DNA from: Candidatus Altimarinota bacterium
Lineage (GTDB): Bacteria; Patescibacteriota; Gracilibacteria; UBA4473
DNA: 52,012 nucleotides
Direction: 5' to 3'
Assembly: GCA_021734525.1 (NCBI GenBank)
Contig: JAIPIW010000004.1
Coordinates: 1-52,012 of the forward strand
Shown: in pieces, positions 42,492-51,455 of the stretch
Layout: the number at the start of each line of letters is the position of its first letter
Position numbering within the stretch: position 1 is the stretch's first letter
The notes under the pieces: model-generated
Told to the model about the DNA's origin: nothing
Databases searched by the model: none
What the model saw: only the letters and a program-made list of their open reading frames with translations
Made by a program: the position numbers and the translations under genes

Positions 42492-43262
42492 ATGGAATTT
42501 ATACAATCTATTTTCTTAGGAATCTTGCAGGGATTTACAGAGTTTTTACCAATTTCTTCTAGTGGACATTTGTTTTTGGCAGAAGAGTTTTTGGGACTGG
42601 TTCCAGATCTTCATTTTGAGATTTCCTTGCATGTCGCCTCTTTGGTAGCGGTACTGATTATATTTCGTCATCGGATTTGGTCTATATTGAGAGGACTTGG
42701 TTCGACATGTCTTATTTGCGTCGGAGATAAAAAAGAGGGGGTATTGGGATGGAAGTTATTTGTAGCTTCGCTAACGACAGTTCCTGTTGCACTACTTCTT
42801 AAGTCTCAATTCGAATTCTTTCGGACGGTGGAGATGGTGGGAATAACCTTAATTATTACCGGAATTTTGATTTTCTTTTCCGAGAAATTTCGGCCAGAGA
42901 AAATCAGGGATTTTTCCTGGTGGATAGTTGTTATTTTAGGTCTGGTGCAGGGGATTGCGGTCTTGCCTGGTATTTCTCGGGCCGGTGTTACTATTTCTTT
43001 TCTTATTCTTTTGGGAATAAATAGAAAACATGCCGCCGAAATTTCTTTCCTACTAGCAATTCCCACTATCATTGGTGCACTAGTATTTTCTTTAGGAGAA
43101 GGCGGATTTATGTTTAGTTCGGCGCAGTTTATTGGTTGTCTAGCTTCTTTAGTGGCTGCAATTCTGGCTATAAAATGGATGATGAAATTAGTACAAAAGA
43201 ATTGGATTTGGTTTGCACCATACTGCGTGGTAGCAGGAATAGTAGTTTCACTGCTTGTTTAG
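42492..43262 (+). CDS. uppP: Undecaprenyl-diphosphatase
   Basis: Membrane phosphatase (BacA) recycling the C55 lipid carrier for peptidoglycan and surface polymers. The 256 residues with about eight TM helices carry both signature loops: GFTEFLPISSSGHLFLAEE near the N-terminus and VLPGISRAGVTIS at about 158-170. No SD. The start follows the terminator of the small-gene cluster by about 36 nt. Confidence 0.93.
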   Translation: MEFIQSIFLGILQGFTEFLPISSSGHLFLAEEFLGLVPDLHFEISLHVASLVAVLIIFRHRIWSILRGLGSTCLICVGDKKEGVLGWKLFVASLTTVPVALLLKSQFEFFRTVEMVGITLIITGILIFFSEKFRPEKIRDFSWWIVVILGLVQGIAVLPGISRAGVTISFLILLGINRKHAAEISFLLAIPTIIGALVFSLGEGGFMFSSAQFIGCLASLVAAILAIKWMMKLVQKNWIWFAPYCVVAGIVVSLLV

Positions 43263-43264
43263 TT

Positions 43265-43282
43265 AGTATGTTATAATATAAC
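43265..43282. repeat. Dispersed AT palindrome, degenerate copy 7 (upstream of maf)
   Basis: AGTATGTTATAATATAAC, three mismatches from consensus, ending 1 nt before the maf ATG; the TATAAT lies 6 nt upstream of the remaining spacer. The 18-mer ATGTTATAATATAACGAT here also occurs inside the CaCA antiporter gene near 29934-29951. Confidence 0.55.
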
Positions 43283-43283
43283 G

Positions 43284-43898
43284 ATGAAAATAGTTTTAGC
43301 TTCGAGTTCGGAAAATAGAAGACGTCTTTTTGATCGGATGGGTTTTGTTTATGAAATAGCTCCTCCTGCCTTTGAAGAACTAACTAATCAGAAGTTGTCA
43401 CCTAAAGCGCAAGTCCAAGAATTTGCCCTAGAAAAAGCTCGTTCTGTTTTCCACAAGTTTTCCACAGAGAAAGATGTTTTAATCATGGGTTTTGATTCTC
43501 TTATTGATTTCCAAGGAACTTCAGTGGGTAAGCCTCGTACTAAAAAAGACGCTTTAGAGATGATTCAGAAGTTTAAGGGAAAAGAGCAGGCAGTTGTAAC
43601 TGGAATAGCTATGGTAGGAAATTTTAAGGGAAAGTATTTTGAAGCTACTGAACAAGAAACTACCAAAGTAAAATTTCGTTCTGACATTACTAACTGTCAG
43701 ATTAGAAAGTATCTGGAGTTTGGAGATTGGGCAGGGAAGTGTGGTTCTTATTCTATTTTAGGAACGGGGATATTTTTTCTAGAACCTTTTAATGGAGATT
43801 TTCAAAATATCGTAGGAGTGCCAATATTTAAGATGCACGAAATGATTAGAGCCATCACTAAAAAATCTCCCATCTCTGTTTTAACTCCTAAGAAGTAG
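43284..43898 (+). CDS. Maf-family nucleotide pyrophosphatase
   Basis: House-cleaning enzyme family that hydrolyses non-canonical or surplus nucleoside triphosphates. The 204 residues begin with the signature LASSSENRRRLFDRMGF, with the catalytic Asp region GFDSLIDFQG, KPRTKKDALEMIQKFKG and a C-terminal FQNIVGVPIF. The usual GKCG(S)Y motif is present as WAGKCGSYSI. The transcript is probably leaderless, given TATAAT a few nt before the ATG. Confidence 0.88.
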   Translation: MKIVLASSSENRRRLFDRMGFVYEIAPPAFEELTNQKLSPKAQVQEFALEKARSVFHKFSTEKDVLIMGFDSLIDFQGTSVGKPRTKKDALEMIQKFKGKEQAVVTGIAMVGNFKGKYFEATEQETTKVKFRSDITNCQIRKYLEFGDWAGKCGSYSILGTGIFFLEPFNGDFQNIVGVPIFKMHEMIRAITKKSPISVLTPKK

Positions 43899-43900
43899 GA

Positions 43901-44248
43901 TTATTTTCCTAAATATTTTTCTAGTTTTTGTTGCATTCCGGAATTCATTCCTCCTTCCATTAGACTAGAAAGGTCGAAGTTTTCCATGTTAGGAAGTCCA
44001 CCAGTAATTCCTCCCAACATATTATTCATTAGCTTCTGGGTGAACATGAAAGACCAGAGGATAACTACGACCCAGAAGATGTATTTAATAATAGTAATCC
44101 AGACTTTTCTTTTATCCCTTTTCTGGCGGTTTTTTTCGTATTCTAGTAAGAGGGCTTGTCCGGCAACTAATTCCTTTAATAATTCCTGATTCTGTTTCTG
44201 AATCGTAATTAAATCGTTACTGGGTAATTGTTCATCCATTGAGTTCAT
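43901..44248 (-). CDS. Small single-TM protein, unknown function
   Basis: This 115-residue protein has an N-terminal cytoplasmic helix (SNDLITIQKQNQELLKELV), a basic juxtamembrane stretch (KNRQKRDKRK), one TM helix (about 50-70, WITIIKYIFWVVVILWSFMF) and a Met/Gly/Asn-rich tail. It ends 2 nt from the convergent maf. No family is recognised. Confidence 0.65.
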   Translation of the reverse strand: MNSMDEQLPSNDLITIQKQNQELLKELVAGQALLLEYEKNRQKRDKRKVWITIIKYIFWVVVILWSFMFTQKLMNNMLGGITGGLPNMENFDLSSLMEGGMNSGMQQKLEKYLGK

Positions 44249-44333
44249 TATCTAGGAAAAAAATAGATTCGGAAAGAGATAATGACAAAAATTAAAAAAA
44301 CATTATAAATCTGAGTAGAAAATAAAACTAACT

Positions 44334-44657
44334 ATGCCTTTTGAACAAGCTAAAGACTTTCTTTTTACTGCTACCAAGAAGTACAACTTGCATCGTCAAG
44401 CGCAGGCTTCACTGGTTTGTGAAAGAGTGAAAAATATTTTTAACACGAAATATCCAGAATTTACTGGATCTTGGATTCCGACTAAATTTGAAAATGGCAA
44501 TCTAGTGATTGAAGTAACAGACTCTGCGGCTAGTTCCGAACTTTATCTCCGGACGATGGAATTAACAGATATTTTCGAACAGGATGAGACTTTGTCGGTG
44601 GTAGAGGAAGTAAGAATTGTTAGGAAAAGGGAAGAGTATATTGACAAAATGTTATAA
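44334..44657 (+). CDS. DciA/DUF721-like protein
   Basis: This 107-residue protein fits the DUF721 fold: a helical start, then WIPTKFENGNLVIEVTDSAASSELYLRTMEL, matching the KH-like strand-helix of DciA, the ancestral loader of the replicative helicase DnaB. The sequence is short and divergent, so the replication role is inference from family. It is followed 37 nt later by an unknown gene on the same strand. Confidence 0.6.
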   Translation: MPFEQAKDFLFTATKKYNLHRQAQASLVCERVKNIFNTKYPEFTGSWIPTKFENGNLVIEVTDSAASSELYLRTMELTDIFEQDETLSVVEEVRIVRKREEYIDKML

Positions 44658-44694
44658 AATGTATATATTATAAAAAATTTATCATAAATTTAAG

Positions 44695-45381
44695 ATGAGT
44701 GATTTTAATAACCCAGAGAAAAAGGAATCAGGTTCTATAGTTCCAGTAGGAAATCCGGACAAATCTGATTTGTCAGGTAAAACGGAAAAAGTTTCAACTG
44801 AAGTTAACACAGCATTGTCCGTGGCAGGAGAAATGGATCTTCCAGAGGAGTTAAAAGGTTTTCCAGCAAGGATGGAGGAAATAAGATCTTTTTTGGATGA
44901 TCTACCAAAAAAAGATCCTCCAGTAAATAACACTAAATTTAGTGGTGAATCCCTAGGAGAAGATAATTTTCATCTACTCCTTCATGCTGTTAAGCATATT
45001 TTGGGAGAGTTGAGACAAGAAATAGAGACGAAAATAGCTAATGGTGAAAGTGACGAGGATATAAAAATGAGTCTTGCTATTGATGTTGATAATTATGCCG
45101 CTATTTACTTTCCGATATGTTGGGATAAGAAAGAGGTTTGGGATAGTTTTTTTAAAGAATTAGGAGAGTATGATGTACAGATACTGTCTCTCATGGATAA
45201 ATGGCGGGAATTAGGAGGTATGTGGACAGAAGCGGACTTTCAAATAAAGGAATATCCCGACTGTGGTAATTTAATTAAAAAAATAACTAATTTGCAATCA
45301 AAATTAATAAATTGTTTTGTCCCTTGGTTGCCATACTTTGCAGAAAAAATAGAAGAGAAAGGAATAGATTTAAAGAAATAA
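44695..45381 (+). CDS. Acidic cytoplasmic protein, unknown function
   Basis: This 228-residue protein has no signal peptide or TM segment. The first 70 residues are polar and probably disordered. The rest is helical with Trp/Phe-rich positions (FHLLLHAVKHILGELRQEIE, AAIYFPICWDKKEVWDSFFKEL). No domain is recognised. It lies between the DciA-like gene and the M23 gene. Confidence 0.6.
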   Translation: MSDFNNPEKKESGSIVPVGNPDKSDLSGKTEKVSTEVNTALSVAGEMDLPEELKGFPARMEEIRSFLDDLPKKDPPVNNTKFSGESLGEDNFHLLLHAVKHILGELRQEIETKIANGESDEDIKMSLAIDVDNYAAIYFPICWDKKEVWDSFFKELGEYDVQILSLMDKWRELGGMWTEADFQIKEYPDCGNLIKKITNLQSKLINCFVPWLPYFAEKIEEKGIDLKK

Positions 45382-45461
45382 TTTAAGTGGCAGGATAAAT
45401 AAAATAGAAGAAGACCTTTATTGTTTTTATTAAGAGAAGTTCTACGTTAGAATTCAAAGGA

Positions 45462-46829
45462 ATGAAACGACTCCTTTTAGTTATTATTCTTATTCCACAA
45501 CTAGCTCTGGCTGGTTTTGGAGATCAGGTTAATAGTCTTCTTAAGTCCTTCTTCGCCCCTCACAATGCAGAAGAAGTAGAAGAACAAAAGAAAATAGAAT
45601 TCACAACTCCAGAATTAGATATTCCAGAAGTAGAAGTACCGGAAAATCCTACTACAAAGGATCTACAAGACTTCAGAAAGAAAGTTCAGTTAGAAGAAGA
45701 GGCATTAGATAATTTTGATAAAGAAATATCAGAATCACAAAGCAGACTATGGGATTTAGAAACCAAGAAACGTTCTTTTACCAAGGAGTTACGACTTTTA
45801 GATCAGGAGCTTAGTTTGGTAACAGAAAAACTAACTAAACTAGAAGAACAAGAAGCAAAGTGGCAAAAAGACTTAGAGGTCATCACCAAAGAAAAATCTA
45901 ATCTCAAAGCTCTCATCCGAGTAAAAGATGAAGAGCTAGAAGAATTTCTCCAAAAAAACTATCTGCAAGAGGAGAATTTTGGCTTGTCAGGAGCAGACCA
46001 AAAGAAAGGAGTTCTCAAGTGGCTTTTTTCCTCTAAATCTATTGGAAAAATTCTCCAAGAACAAGAATTGAACAAAAAATTTGTTCAAATTAAATCTGGT
46101 AAATTAGCGGAACTAGAGCAGTTAAAGTCTCGTTTAGAAACAAAGGAACAGCACGCTTCATTCCTATTTAATGAAGTCTCCATACTTAAACAACGGATTA
46201 TCACAGAAAAGAAATATATTTCAGATATGGCAGAAGCGAAAGCTAGGCTAATTGCTCGCTTAGAATTTTCTCAGGGAAAAATAGAAAAAGAAATGGAAAA
46301 TTTCTATCGTCAGAAATTAGAATCGACAGTCCTATTACAGAATCTGCGTTTGGCACTAGAGGAGGTGCAAGAGAAGGTAGGAACAGAAGAGGTTGTAGTA
46401 GAGGCGGAAGAGGAGGAAAGCATCTTATCTTTCCCCCTTAAAATTCCACTACGGGTTACCGCTCACTTCCGTTCTCCAGAATACGTTCAGGAATTTGGTC
46501 AGGAACATTTTGGGACTGACTTCTTTGCCCCCCAAGGAACACCTATCTATGCCCCTCGAGACGGAATAGTCAAAAAGATTGGTAATAATGGTTATAACTA
46601 TTCCTACTTTATTGTGGATCACGGCGATGACTTATTTACCGTTTACGGTCATGTTTCAGAAATATTTGTTAATGAAGGCCAAGTAGTACAGAAAGGAGAA
46701 CAGATTGCTTTGAGTGGAGGAACCCCAGGTATGAGAGGTTCTGGATTCCTAACTTCTGGCCCGCATCTGCACTTAGAAGTTTTCTATCAGGGGCAACACG
46801 TAGACCCATTGAGTATGATTAATAATTAA
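45462..46829 (+). CDS. Murein hydrolase activator/M23 peptidase with coiled coil (EnvC/NlpD-like)
   Basis: This 455-residue exported protein has a signal peptide (KRLLLVIILIPQLALA), a long coiled coil (about 60-310) and a C-terminal LytM/M23 domain. The zinc-binding residues are intact: HFGTDFF (HxxxD), YGHVS, and HLHLE (HxH), so it should be an active endopeptidase rather than a degenerate activator. The layout equals EnvC, which works at the division septum; ftsZ and ftsA are elsewhere in the window. Palindrome copy 8 begins at the stop codon. Confidence 0.9.
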   Translation: MKRLLLVIILIPQLALAGFGDQVNSLLKSFFAPHNAEEVEEQKKIEFTTPELDIPEVEVPENPTTKDLQDFRKKVQLEEEALDNFDKEISESQSRLWDLETKKRSFTKELRLLDQELSLVTEKLTKLEEQEAKWQKDLEVITKEKSNLKALIRVKDEELEEFLQKNYLQEENFGLSGADQKKGVLKWLFSSKSIGKILQEQELNKKFVQIKSGKLAELEQLKSRLETKEQHASFLFNEVSILKQRIITEKKYISDMAEAKARLIARLEFSQGKIEKEMENFYRQKLESTVLLQNLRLALEEVQEKVGTEEVVVEAEEEESILSFPLKIPLRVTAHFRSPEYVQEFGQEHFGTDFFAPQGTPIYAPRDGIVKKIGNNGYNYSYFIVDHGDDLFTVYGHVSEIFVNEGQVVQKGEQIALSGGTPGMRGSGFLTSGPHLHLEVFYQGQHVDPLSMINN

Positions 46830-46853
46830 GTATTACATTATAATATAATACTT
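46828..46853. repeat. Dispersed AT palindrome, copy 8 (upstream of pyrD)
   Basis: A 26-bp inverted repeat AAGTATTA...TAATACTT with one mismatched pair around the core, between the M23 gene stop and pyrD, 40 nt upstream of the pyrD ATG. Confidence 0.75.
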
Positions 46854-46893
46854 ATAATTTGCTCTCTCGCTGTATTTTATTAGAATCACTGGG

Positions 46894-47814
46894 ATGGCAA
46901 ATCTGGCGGTAGAGTTCTGCGGGGTCAAATTCCAAAACCCACTGGTCTTGGCCAGCGGTATTTTAGGGGTGACCAGTAAAGGACTACTACGGGTCATAGA
47001 TCTTGGAGCGGGAGGAATTACCACGAAATCACTGTGGCTGGAGTCTCATCCCGGACACAAAAACCCCACCATGTTTGGTAACGAGCATTACTTTATGAAT
47101 GCAGTGGGATTGTCGGATGCGGGAATAGACAAAGCTAAAGAAGAACTTGGGGATTATGTAAAAAATAAAACAGCTCCTCTAATCGCCAATATTGTGGGAG
47201 CAAAGAAAAAAGACTTTGGCATTATCGCCGAAAGCATTGATGAACTAAAACCAGATCTTATCGAAGTAAATATCTCCTGTCCTAATGTAGAAGACGAACT
47301 TGGTAAACCATTTGCTTGTGACAGGGCTTCGGCAGCAGAAATAACAAAACTAGTGAAGTCTAAGACTTCTGTCCCGGTAGTAGTAAAACTTTCTCCCAAT
47401 GTCGAAAACCTAGTAAGTATCGCAAAATCTGTAGAGGATGCGGGAGCAGATGGAATCACGGCTATTAACACCGTTGGACCTGGGATGCGGTGGAACATAG
47501 ACTTAAAGACACCACTACTGGCTAATAAGGTGGGGGGGGTTTCTGGACCCGCTATTTTTCCAATAGCAGTCAAAGCGGTTTACGATATCTATCGGGCAGT
47601 AAAGATTCCCATTATTGCCACTGGTGGAATTTGTACCGGGCGTGAAGCCTTAGAGATTATGATGGCTGGTGGAACTTTGTGTGGAATTGGAACGGCAGTT
47701 TATTATTCTGGGGACAAAACTTGGCAGAATATTACTCAGGAAATGAATAACTGGTTAGATGAACAGGGGATTAAGAACGTAACAGAAATTATTGGTGCTT
47801 TTCACAATAAATAA
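46894..47814 (+). CDS. pyrD: Dihydroorotate dehydrogenase B (NAD+), catalytic subunit
   Basis: Oxidises dihydroorotate to orotate in pyrimidine synthesis. The 306-residue TIM barrel binds FMN: NPLVLASGILG, the catalytic Cys loop NISCPNVED (Cys marks class 1B), VKLSPNV, and the phosphate-binding ATGGICTGREALEIMMAG and GIGTAVYY. The electron-transfer subunit PyrK follows 2 nt later, confirming the heterotetrameric NAD+-linked type. No other pyr gene is in the window. Confidence 0.95.
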   Translation: MANLAVEFCGVKFQNPLVLASGILGVTSKGLLRVIDLGAGGITTKSLWLESHPGHKNPTMFGNEHYFMNAVGLSDAGIDKAKEELGDYVKNKTAPLIANIVGAKKKDFGIIAESIDELKPDLIEVNISCPNVEDELGKPFACDRASAAEITKLVKSKTSVPVVVKLSPNVENLVSIAKSVEDAGADGITAINTVGPGMRWNIDLKTPLLANKVGGVSGPAIFPIAVKAVYDIYRAVKIPIIATGGICTGREALEIMMAGGTLCGIGTAVYYSGDKTWQNITQEMNNWLDEQGIKNVTEIIGAFHNK

Positions 47815-47816
47815 AA

Positions 47817-48644
47817 ATGGGTTGTAATAATTGTCCGGGACTTCATCACCAAATAAATACAGAACCTGCCGTCTTTACAATTGCAGATATGTGGGAGGAA
47901 GCTAAGGATATTAGGACATATGTTTTCAAGGGAACCTTAAATTCTAAACCTGGTCAATTTTGTATGCTCTGGGTGCCAGGAGTTAACGAGAAACCTTTTT
48001 CTATCGCCCGAGATTATGACAACGAACTTTGGCTTACTATTTGCAAAGTGGGTCCTTTTACAGAACAACTATTCCAATTACAGAAAGGAGATAAGGTTGG
48101 TATCCGAGGGGCTTTTGGACATGGATTTTCTACTGTAAAGAACAAGAAGGTAGTTTTAGTTGGTGGTGGATATGGTACGGCTCCTTTACACTTCACGGCT
48201 TATAGACATATGCAAGAAGGAAGTGAAGTAACTATGATTATTGGAGCGAGAAATAAAGATCTTCTAATTTGGGAGAAGTTTTGTAAAGATACTGGTATAC
48301 GAACCTTACTAGCTACTAATGATGGTTCTAAAGGAGAAAAAGGATTTACTACGGATATTCTTCTGAGACTCCTAAAAGAAGAGCAAATAGATTTGGTTCA
48401 GACTTGCGGTCCAGAGAAGATGATGAAGGCGGTAGCGGAAATGTGCCTAGAGAATAAGGTGTCTTGTGAAGTTTCTATTGAACGCTATATGAAATGTGGT
48501 TTTGGTGTTTGTGGACAATGTGTAACCGAATCTGGGGAGAATATGTGTCAAACAGGTCCGGTAGTGACGGCAGAAAAAGCCTTAAGTTATCCAGACTTTG
48601 GGTTGTATCATCGGGGGAGTGAGGGGCAGAAGATTTCTTGGTAA
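47817..48644 (+). CDS. pyrK: Dihydroorotate dehydrogenase electron-transfer subunit (PyrK)
   Basis: Passes electrons from PyrD's FMN through FAD and a 2Fe-2S cluster to NAD+. The 275 residues contain a ferredoxin-reductase-like beta barrel with PFSIARDY (FAD), the NAD-binding GGGYGTAPLHF, and the C-terminal cluster ligands CGFGVCGQC plus a downstream Cys in NMCQTG. An extra N-terminal CNNC lies before the FAD domain. It starts 2 nt after the pyrD stop. Confidence 0.94.
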   Translation: MGCNNCPGLHHQINTEPAVFTIADMWEEAKDIRTYVFKGTLNSKPGQFCMLWVPGVNEKPFSIARDYDNELWLTICKVGPFTEQLFQLQKGDKVGIRGAFGHGFSTVKNKKVVLVGGGYGTAPLHFTAYRHMQEGSEVTMIIGARNKDLLIWEKFCKDTGIRTLLATNDGSKGEKGFTTDILLRLLKEEQIDLVQTCGPEKMMKAVAEMCLENKVSCEVSIERYMKCGFGVCGQCVTESGENMCQTGPVVTAEKALSYPDFGLYHRGSEGQKISW

Positions 48645-48660
48645 AAAATTAGGTATTAAA

Positions 48661-48684
48661 AAACCCCTGCAAGAGCAAGGGTTT
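48661..48684 (-). terminator. Terminator between convergent pyrK and the secreted-protein gene
   Basis: AAACCC / GGGTTT with inner TGC/GCA. On the minus strand it is followed by TTTTTT, so it best serves the 48707 gene; it may also help to stop pyrK transcription. Confidence 0.7.
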
Positions 48685-48706
48685 CTAGTTTTGTTAATAA
48701 CCTTTT

Positions 48707-49366
48707 TTAGTATTTAAATTCTGGATCATTACTCATGTAAGGGTGACTGAAGTTGCGATACATGTTGTTAGGAAGTGCTCGAATAGCTCTTTGTTTAGCA
48801 GACGCACTCCAAGAAGCAGAATCACCTTTACCAGAGATGTTTTTCTGGACTGTACGAATAGTCTTTATTGTGTATGGATCTCCAGAAGACCAAGCTGGAA
48901 ACATGGTTGGTACTTTGTGAGTTGATCCAAAAATAACTCCTTCCTTAAGAGAATCTGTTCCCGCGTCACCACCTTCTACATAATAGTCGTAAGCCCTAGC
49001 TCTAAAGTTTCTATTAGCATTGTTAACATAGTAAGCATTTTTGGTTGTTGGTTGAGTTCTAGAAAAATCAGTTAGTTCTCCAGAACGACGAACTGATGTA
49101 GATTGCTCATTAACATTGTTATCTTTCAAAGATAAACGGTGAAGCATTCGTTGAAACAAAGTATTTTTTTCTTCCAAACCTCTTTGTTCTTCTGAATTAT
49201 AACGACCCCAACGTAAACGAACAGCCTTATTTAATTGTTCTTGAGAATCCTGCTTGTTAGCATAACTATAAGGGGCTTCATCTGCCTCTGCCTTGTAAGC
49301 GTCAACACTGCCTACAAAACCCATTCCTATTCCGATAGCTAGAGAAACCAAAAGTGTTTTTTTCAT
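48707..49366 (-). CDS. Secreted protein of unknown function
   Basis: This 219-residue protein has a signal peptide (MKKTLLVSLAIGIGMGFVGSVDA, cleavage near YKAEADE). The mature part is polar, rich in Asn, Ser, Arg and Tyr, without Cys and with no recognised fold. It resembles in composition the 37130 secreted protein (Arg/Ser-rich, unknown). Its 243-nt upstream region is AT-rich and contains a long inverted repeat. Confidence 0.65.
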   Translation of the reverse strand: MKKTLLVSLAIGIGMGFVGSVDAYKAEADEAPYSYANKQDSQEQLNKAVRLRWGRYNSEEQRGLEEKNTLFQRMLHRLSLKDNNVNEQSTSVRRSGELTDFSRTQPTTKNAYYVNNANRNFRARAYDYYVEGGDAGTDSLKEGVIFGSTHKVPTMFPAWSSGDPYTIKTIRTVQKNISGKGDSASWSASAKQRAIRALPNNMYRNFSHPYMSNDPEFKY

Positions 49367-49494
49367 TTTTCGAGAAATTAAAGATTTAAAAATTTATAAT
49401 TAAAGTCGTTTATACATAGCAATAGAAAGACTTCGCGAGAATTGTAACAAGTTTTAAAACTAGTGCAAACTTTTTTAGGACTTTTTTTGTGTTT

Positions 49495-49533
49495 TCTTAG
49501 GAAAAACTTTTACAACATAAAATTTTTCCTAAG
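49495..49533. repeat. Long inverted repeat upstream of the 49610 gene
   Basis: CTTAGGAAAAA ... TTTTTCCTAAG, an 11-bp perfect outer stem, with a further TTTT/AAAA inner pairing. It lies in the divergent region between two small-protein genes (49367-49609), otherwise AT-rich with nothing else visible. Confidence 0.55.
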
Positions 49534-49609
49534 GCAAATTAAAATTCTTGCTAAATTTAATCTTGTTTCCTAAATTCTTCTCGCTAGTTAATTATTAATT
49601 TCTTTTCCC

Positions 49610-49894
49610 ATGAAAAACCCTTTTCGTATTGCAGATTGGACTGTTTCTAGAATCATCCTAGTTGTTTGGGTGGTGTTCTCTTTAGTTTATGTAGCTAATG
49701 ATCTTAAGAATGGACTTATTACTAGGGTTTATCAGGCTGGACAAGAAGATGGAACCAGAAGTGCAGTTGTCCAGGCAATTAGTCTGGCTCAACAGTGTCA
49801 GCCAGTAGTTCTTAGAGCAGGAGAAACAGCAGTTAATTTACTAAACCCTGCTTGTGGAGCGAAGGCAGAATCAGAGAAAACAATGGAGCAGTAG
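49610..49894 (+). CDS. Small single-TM protein, unknown function
   Basis: This 94-residue protein has one TM helix (about 14-34, SRIILVVWVVFSLVYVANDL), followed by an Ala/Gln-rich region with two Cys (QQCQPVV, NPACGAK). No family is recognised. It is convergent with the following polytopic membrane protein gene, 11 nt apart. Confidence 0.6.
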   Translation: MKNPFRIADWTVSRIILVVWVVFSLVYVANDLKNGLITRVYQAGQEDGTRSAVVQAISLAQQCQPVVLRAGETAVNLLNPACGAKAESEKTMEQ

Positions 49895-49905
49895 TGGGTT
49901 TTGTT

Positions 49906-50661
49906 TTAAATATCAAAATCGCTGGAATTTTTGGTGTCTTTGACACCATAATCTTCGCCGAATTTAGTATCAATATTGAGAAAGTCTGTACCGTAGTTTC
50001 TGCATAACCAAGCGTAAAACAGTTCAGCGATCCTATTTCCTAGGGCAATCATACTAAATAGAAGGGGGAGAACTAGTAATACCATCATGGCGGGGTTGGC
50101 GTTGAGGAACATTAGATTAAGGAAGAAGAAAAGAATAATTCCCAAAACTGTTCCGTATACATTAACAATCAAGTATTTAGACTGATGTAAAGCTTCTAGT
50201 ACAAAGGTACTAAAGAAGGTACTGAGAATTACATGTAGTACTCCACTTACGGCCATGCCGTTGGGACCAAGTTCCCGACTAGCTAAAAGATGTATTGGAA
50301 GCATCAGGAAAAGAATTACTAGATTACCAAAAAAAACTTGAGTTAAGGTCGTAGATCTTCTTTTAAATTTAGCATCGACAATGGTACTCAAAAAAACGTG
50401 ACTCAGATTAGCTACTAAAGTAGAAAGAAAAATGGCTAAGGTAATAATACTCAAGAAGAGGGGATGGGCTTTGTCTTTTTGGAGACCAACACCAAATTCA
50501 CTTTGGGCAACTTCGGTAGCAGAAAGAGTATCTCCCACAATTTCCCACGTGAGGAAAATAATGATTCCTAAGACTACAGTTCCTAAGAATCCGGCTCCAA
50601 AGCCAATAATAAAACGGGAAAAAAGAGAAGCGGTGGAACCGGTAGTGTAATCATTTTGCAT
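49906..50661 (-). CDS. Polytopic membrane protein, unknown function
   Basis: This 251-residue protein has about six TM helices (for instance IIGFGAGFLGTVVLGIIIFLTW and LFLSIITLAIFLSTLVA) and a hydrophilic acidic C-terminus. No transporter or enzyme signature is recognised. trmD lies 69 nt upstream on the same strand, so a shared transcript is possible. Confidence 0.65.
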   Translation of the reverse strand: MQNDYTTGSTASLFSRFIIGFGAGFLGTVVLGIIIFLTWEIVGDTLSATEVAQSEFGVGLQKDKAHPLFLSIITLAIFLSTLVANLSHVFLSTIVDAKFKRRSTTLTQVFFGNLVILFLMLPIHLLASRELGPNGMAVSGVLHVILSTFFSTFVLEALHQSKYLIVNVYGTVLGIILFFFLNLMFLNANPAMMVLLVLPLLFSMIALGNRIAELFYAWLCRNYGTDFLNIDTKFGEDYGVKDTKNSSDFDI

Positions 50662-50730
50662 GTTTATATTTTATTTTCTATGGAAATTCTATCGGAAAAG
50701 AAAATAAACCTCAAAATATTTTATAAAACA

Positions 50731-51405
50731 TTAAAGATTACTTTTCTTGCAGTGCCTTTTTCGCCATTCATTAATTTTCTGGTGGTGACCAGAAATAAGG
50801 ACTTCGGGAACTTTAAGACCTTCAAATTCTTCGGGACGAGTGTAGTGAGGGTATTCTAGTTTTCTTTCTAAAGAGTCGGAAAAACTATCTTCTTGGAAAC
50901 TTTCTTCTTTGCCAAGTACACCTGGGATTAGCCTAGAAATAGCATCTATCATTATTTGAGCTGGTAATTCTCCACCAGTAACAACAAAGTTACCAAGAGA
51001 AATTTCTTGATCTACTAAAGAATCCCTGACCCGTTGATCAATACCTTCATAATGACCACAAAGCAATATTATGCGTTTATTTTTGTAAGTTTTAGCTAGT
51101 TTTTCTACCATCGGTTGGTCAAATGTTTGTCCTTGAGGAGTGAGGAAGATAACCGGAGCTTTATCTTTCTTTAGTTTTTTGACGTGTTTTATGGAAGCAA
51201 AAAGAGGTTGGCACATCATGACCATACCAGCTCCACCGCCATAAGGAATATCATCTACCTTATGATGCTTATTATCTGCAAAGTCTCGGATATTAAAGAG
51301 ATTGACTTCAATCTTCTTTTCCTTAACAGCTCGACCGATTATGGAAGAAGATAGGAAAGAATCAAAAGATTCGGGGAACAAAGTGAGGATATCAAATCTC
51401 ATCAC
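50731..51405 (-). CDS. trmD: tRNA (guanine37-N1)-methyltransferase
   Basis: Methylates G37 next to the anticodon, preventing frameshifting. SPOUT-class trefoil knot: DIPYGGGAGMVM, LLCGHYEGIDQRV, and the knot segment ISLGNFVVTGGELP followed by RLIPGVLGKEES. The length (224 residues) is normal. It lies downstream of a MazEF-type pair with a 50-nt gap. Confidence 0.95.
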   Translation of the reverse strand: MMRFDILTLFPESFDSFLSSSIIGRAVKEKKIEVNLFNIRDFADNKHHKVDDIPYGGGAGMVMMCQPLFASIKHVKKLKKDKAPVIFLTPQGQTFDQPMVEKLAKTYKNKRIILLCGHYEGIDQRVRDSLVDQEISLGNFVVTGGELPAQIMIDAISRLIPGVLGKEESFQEDSFSDSLERKLEYPHYTRPEEFEGLKVPEVLISGHHQKINEWRKRHCKKSNL

Positions 51406-51455
51406 GGGTAATATTTATCTTCGTCCTTTAATTGTCAATGATAATTAACATAAGG

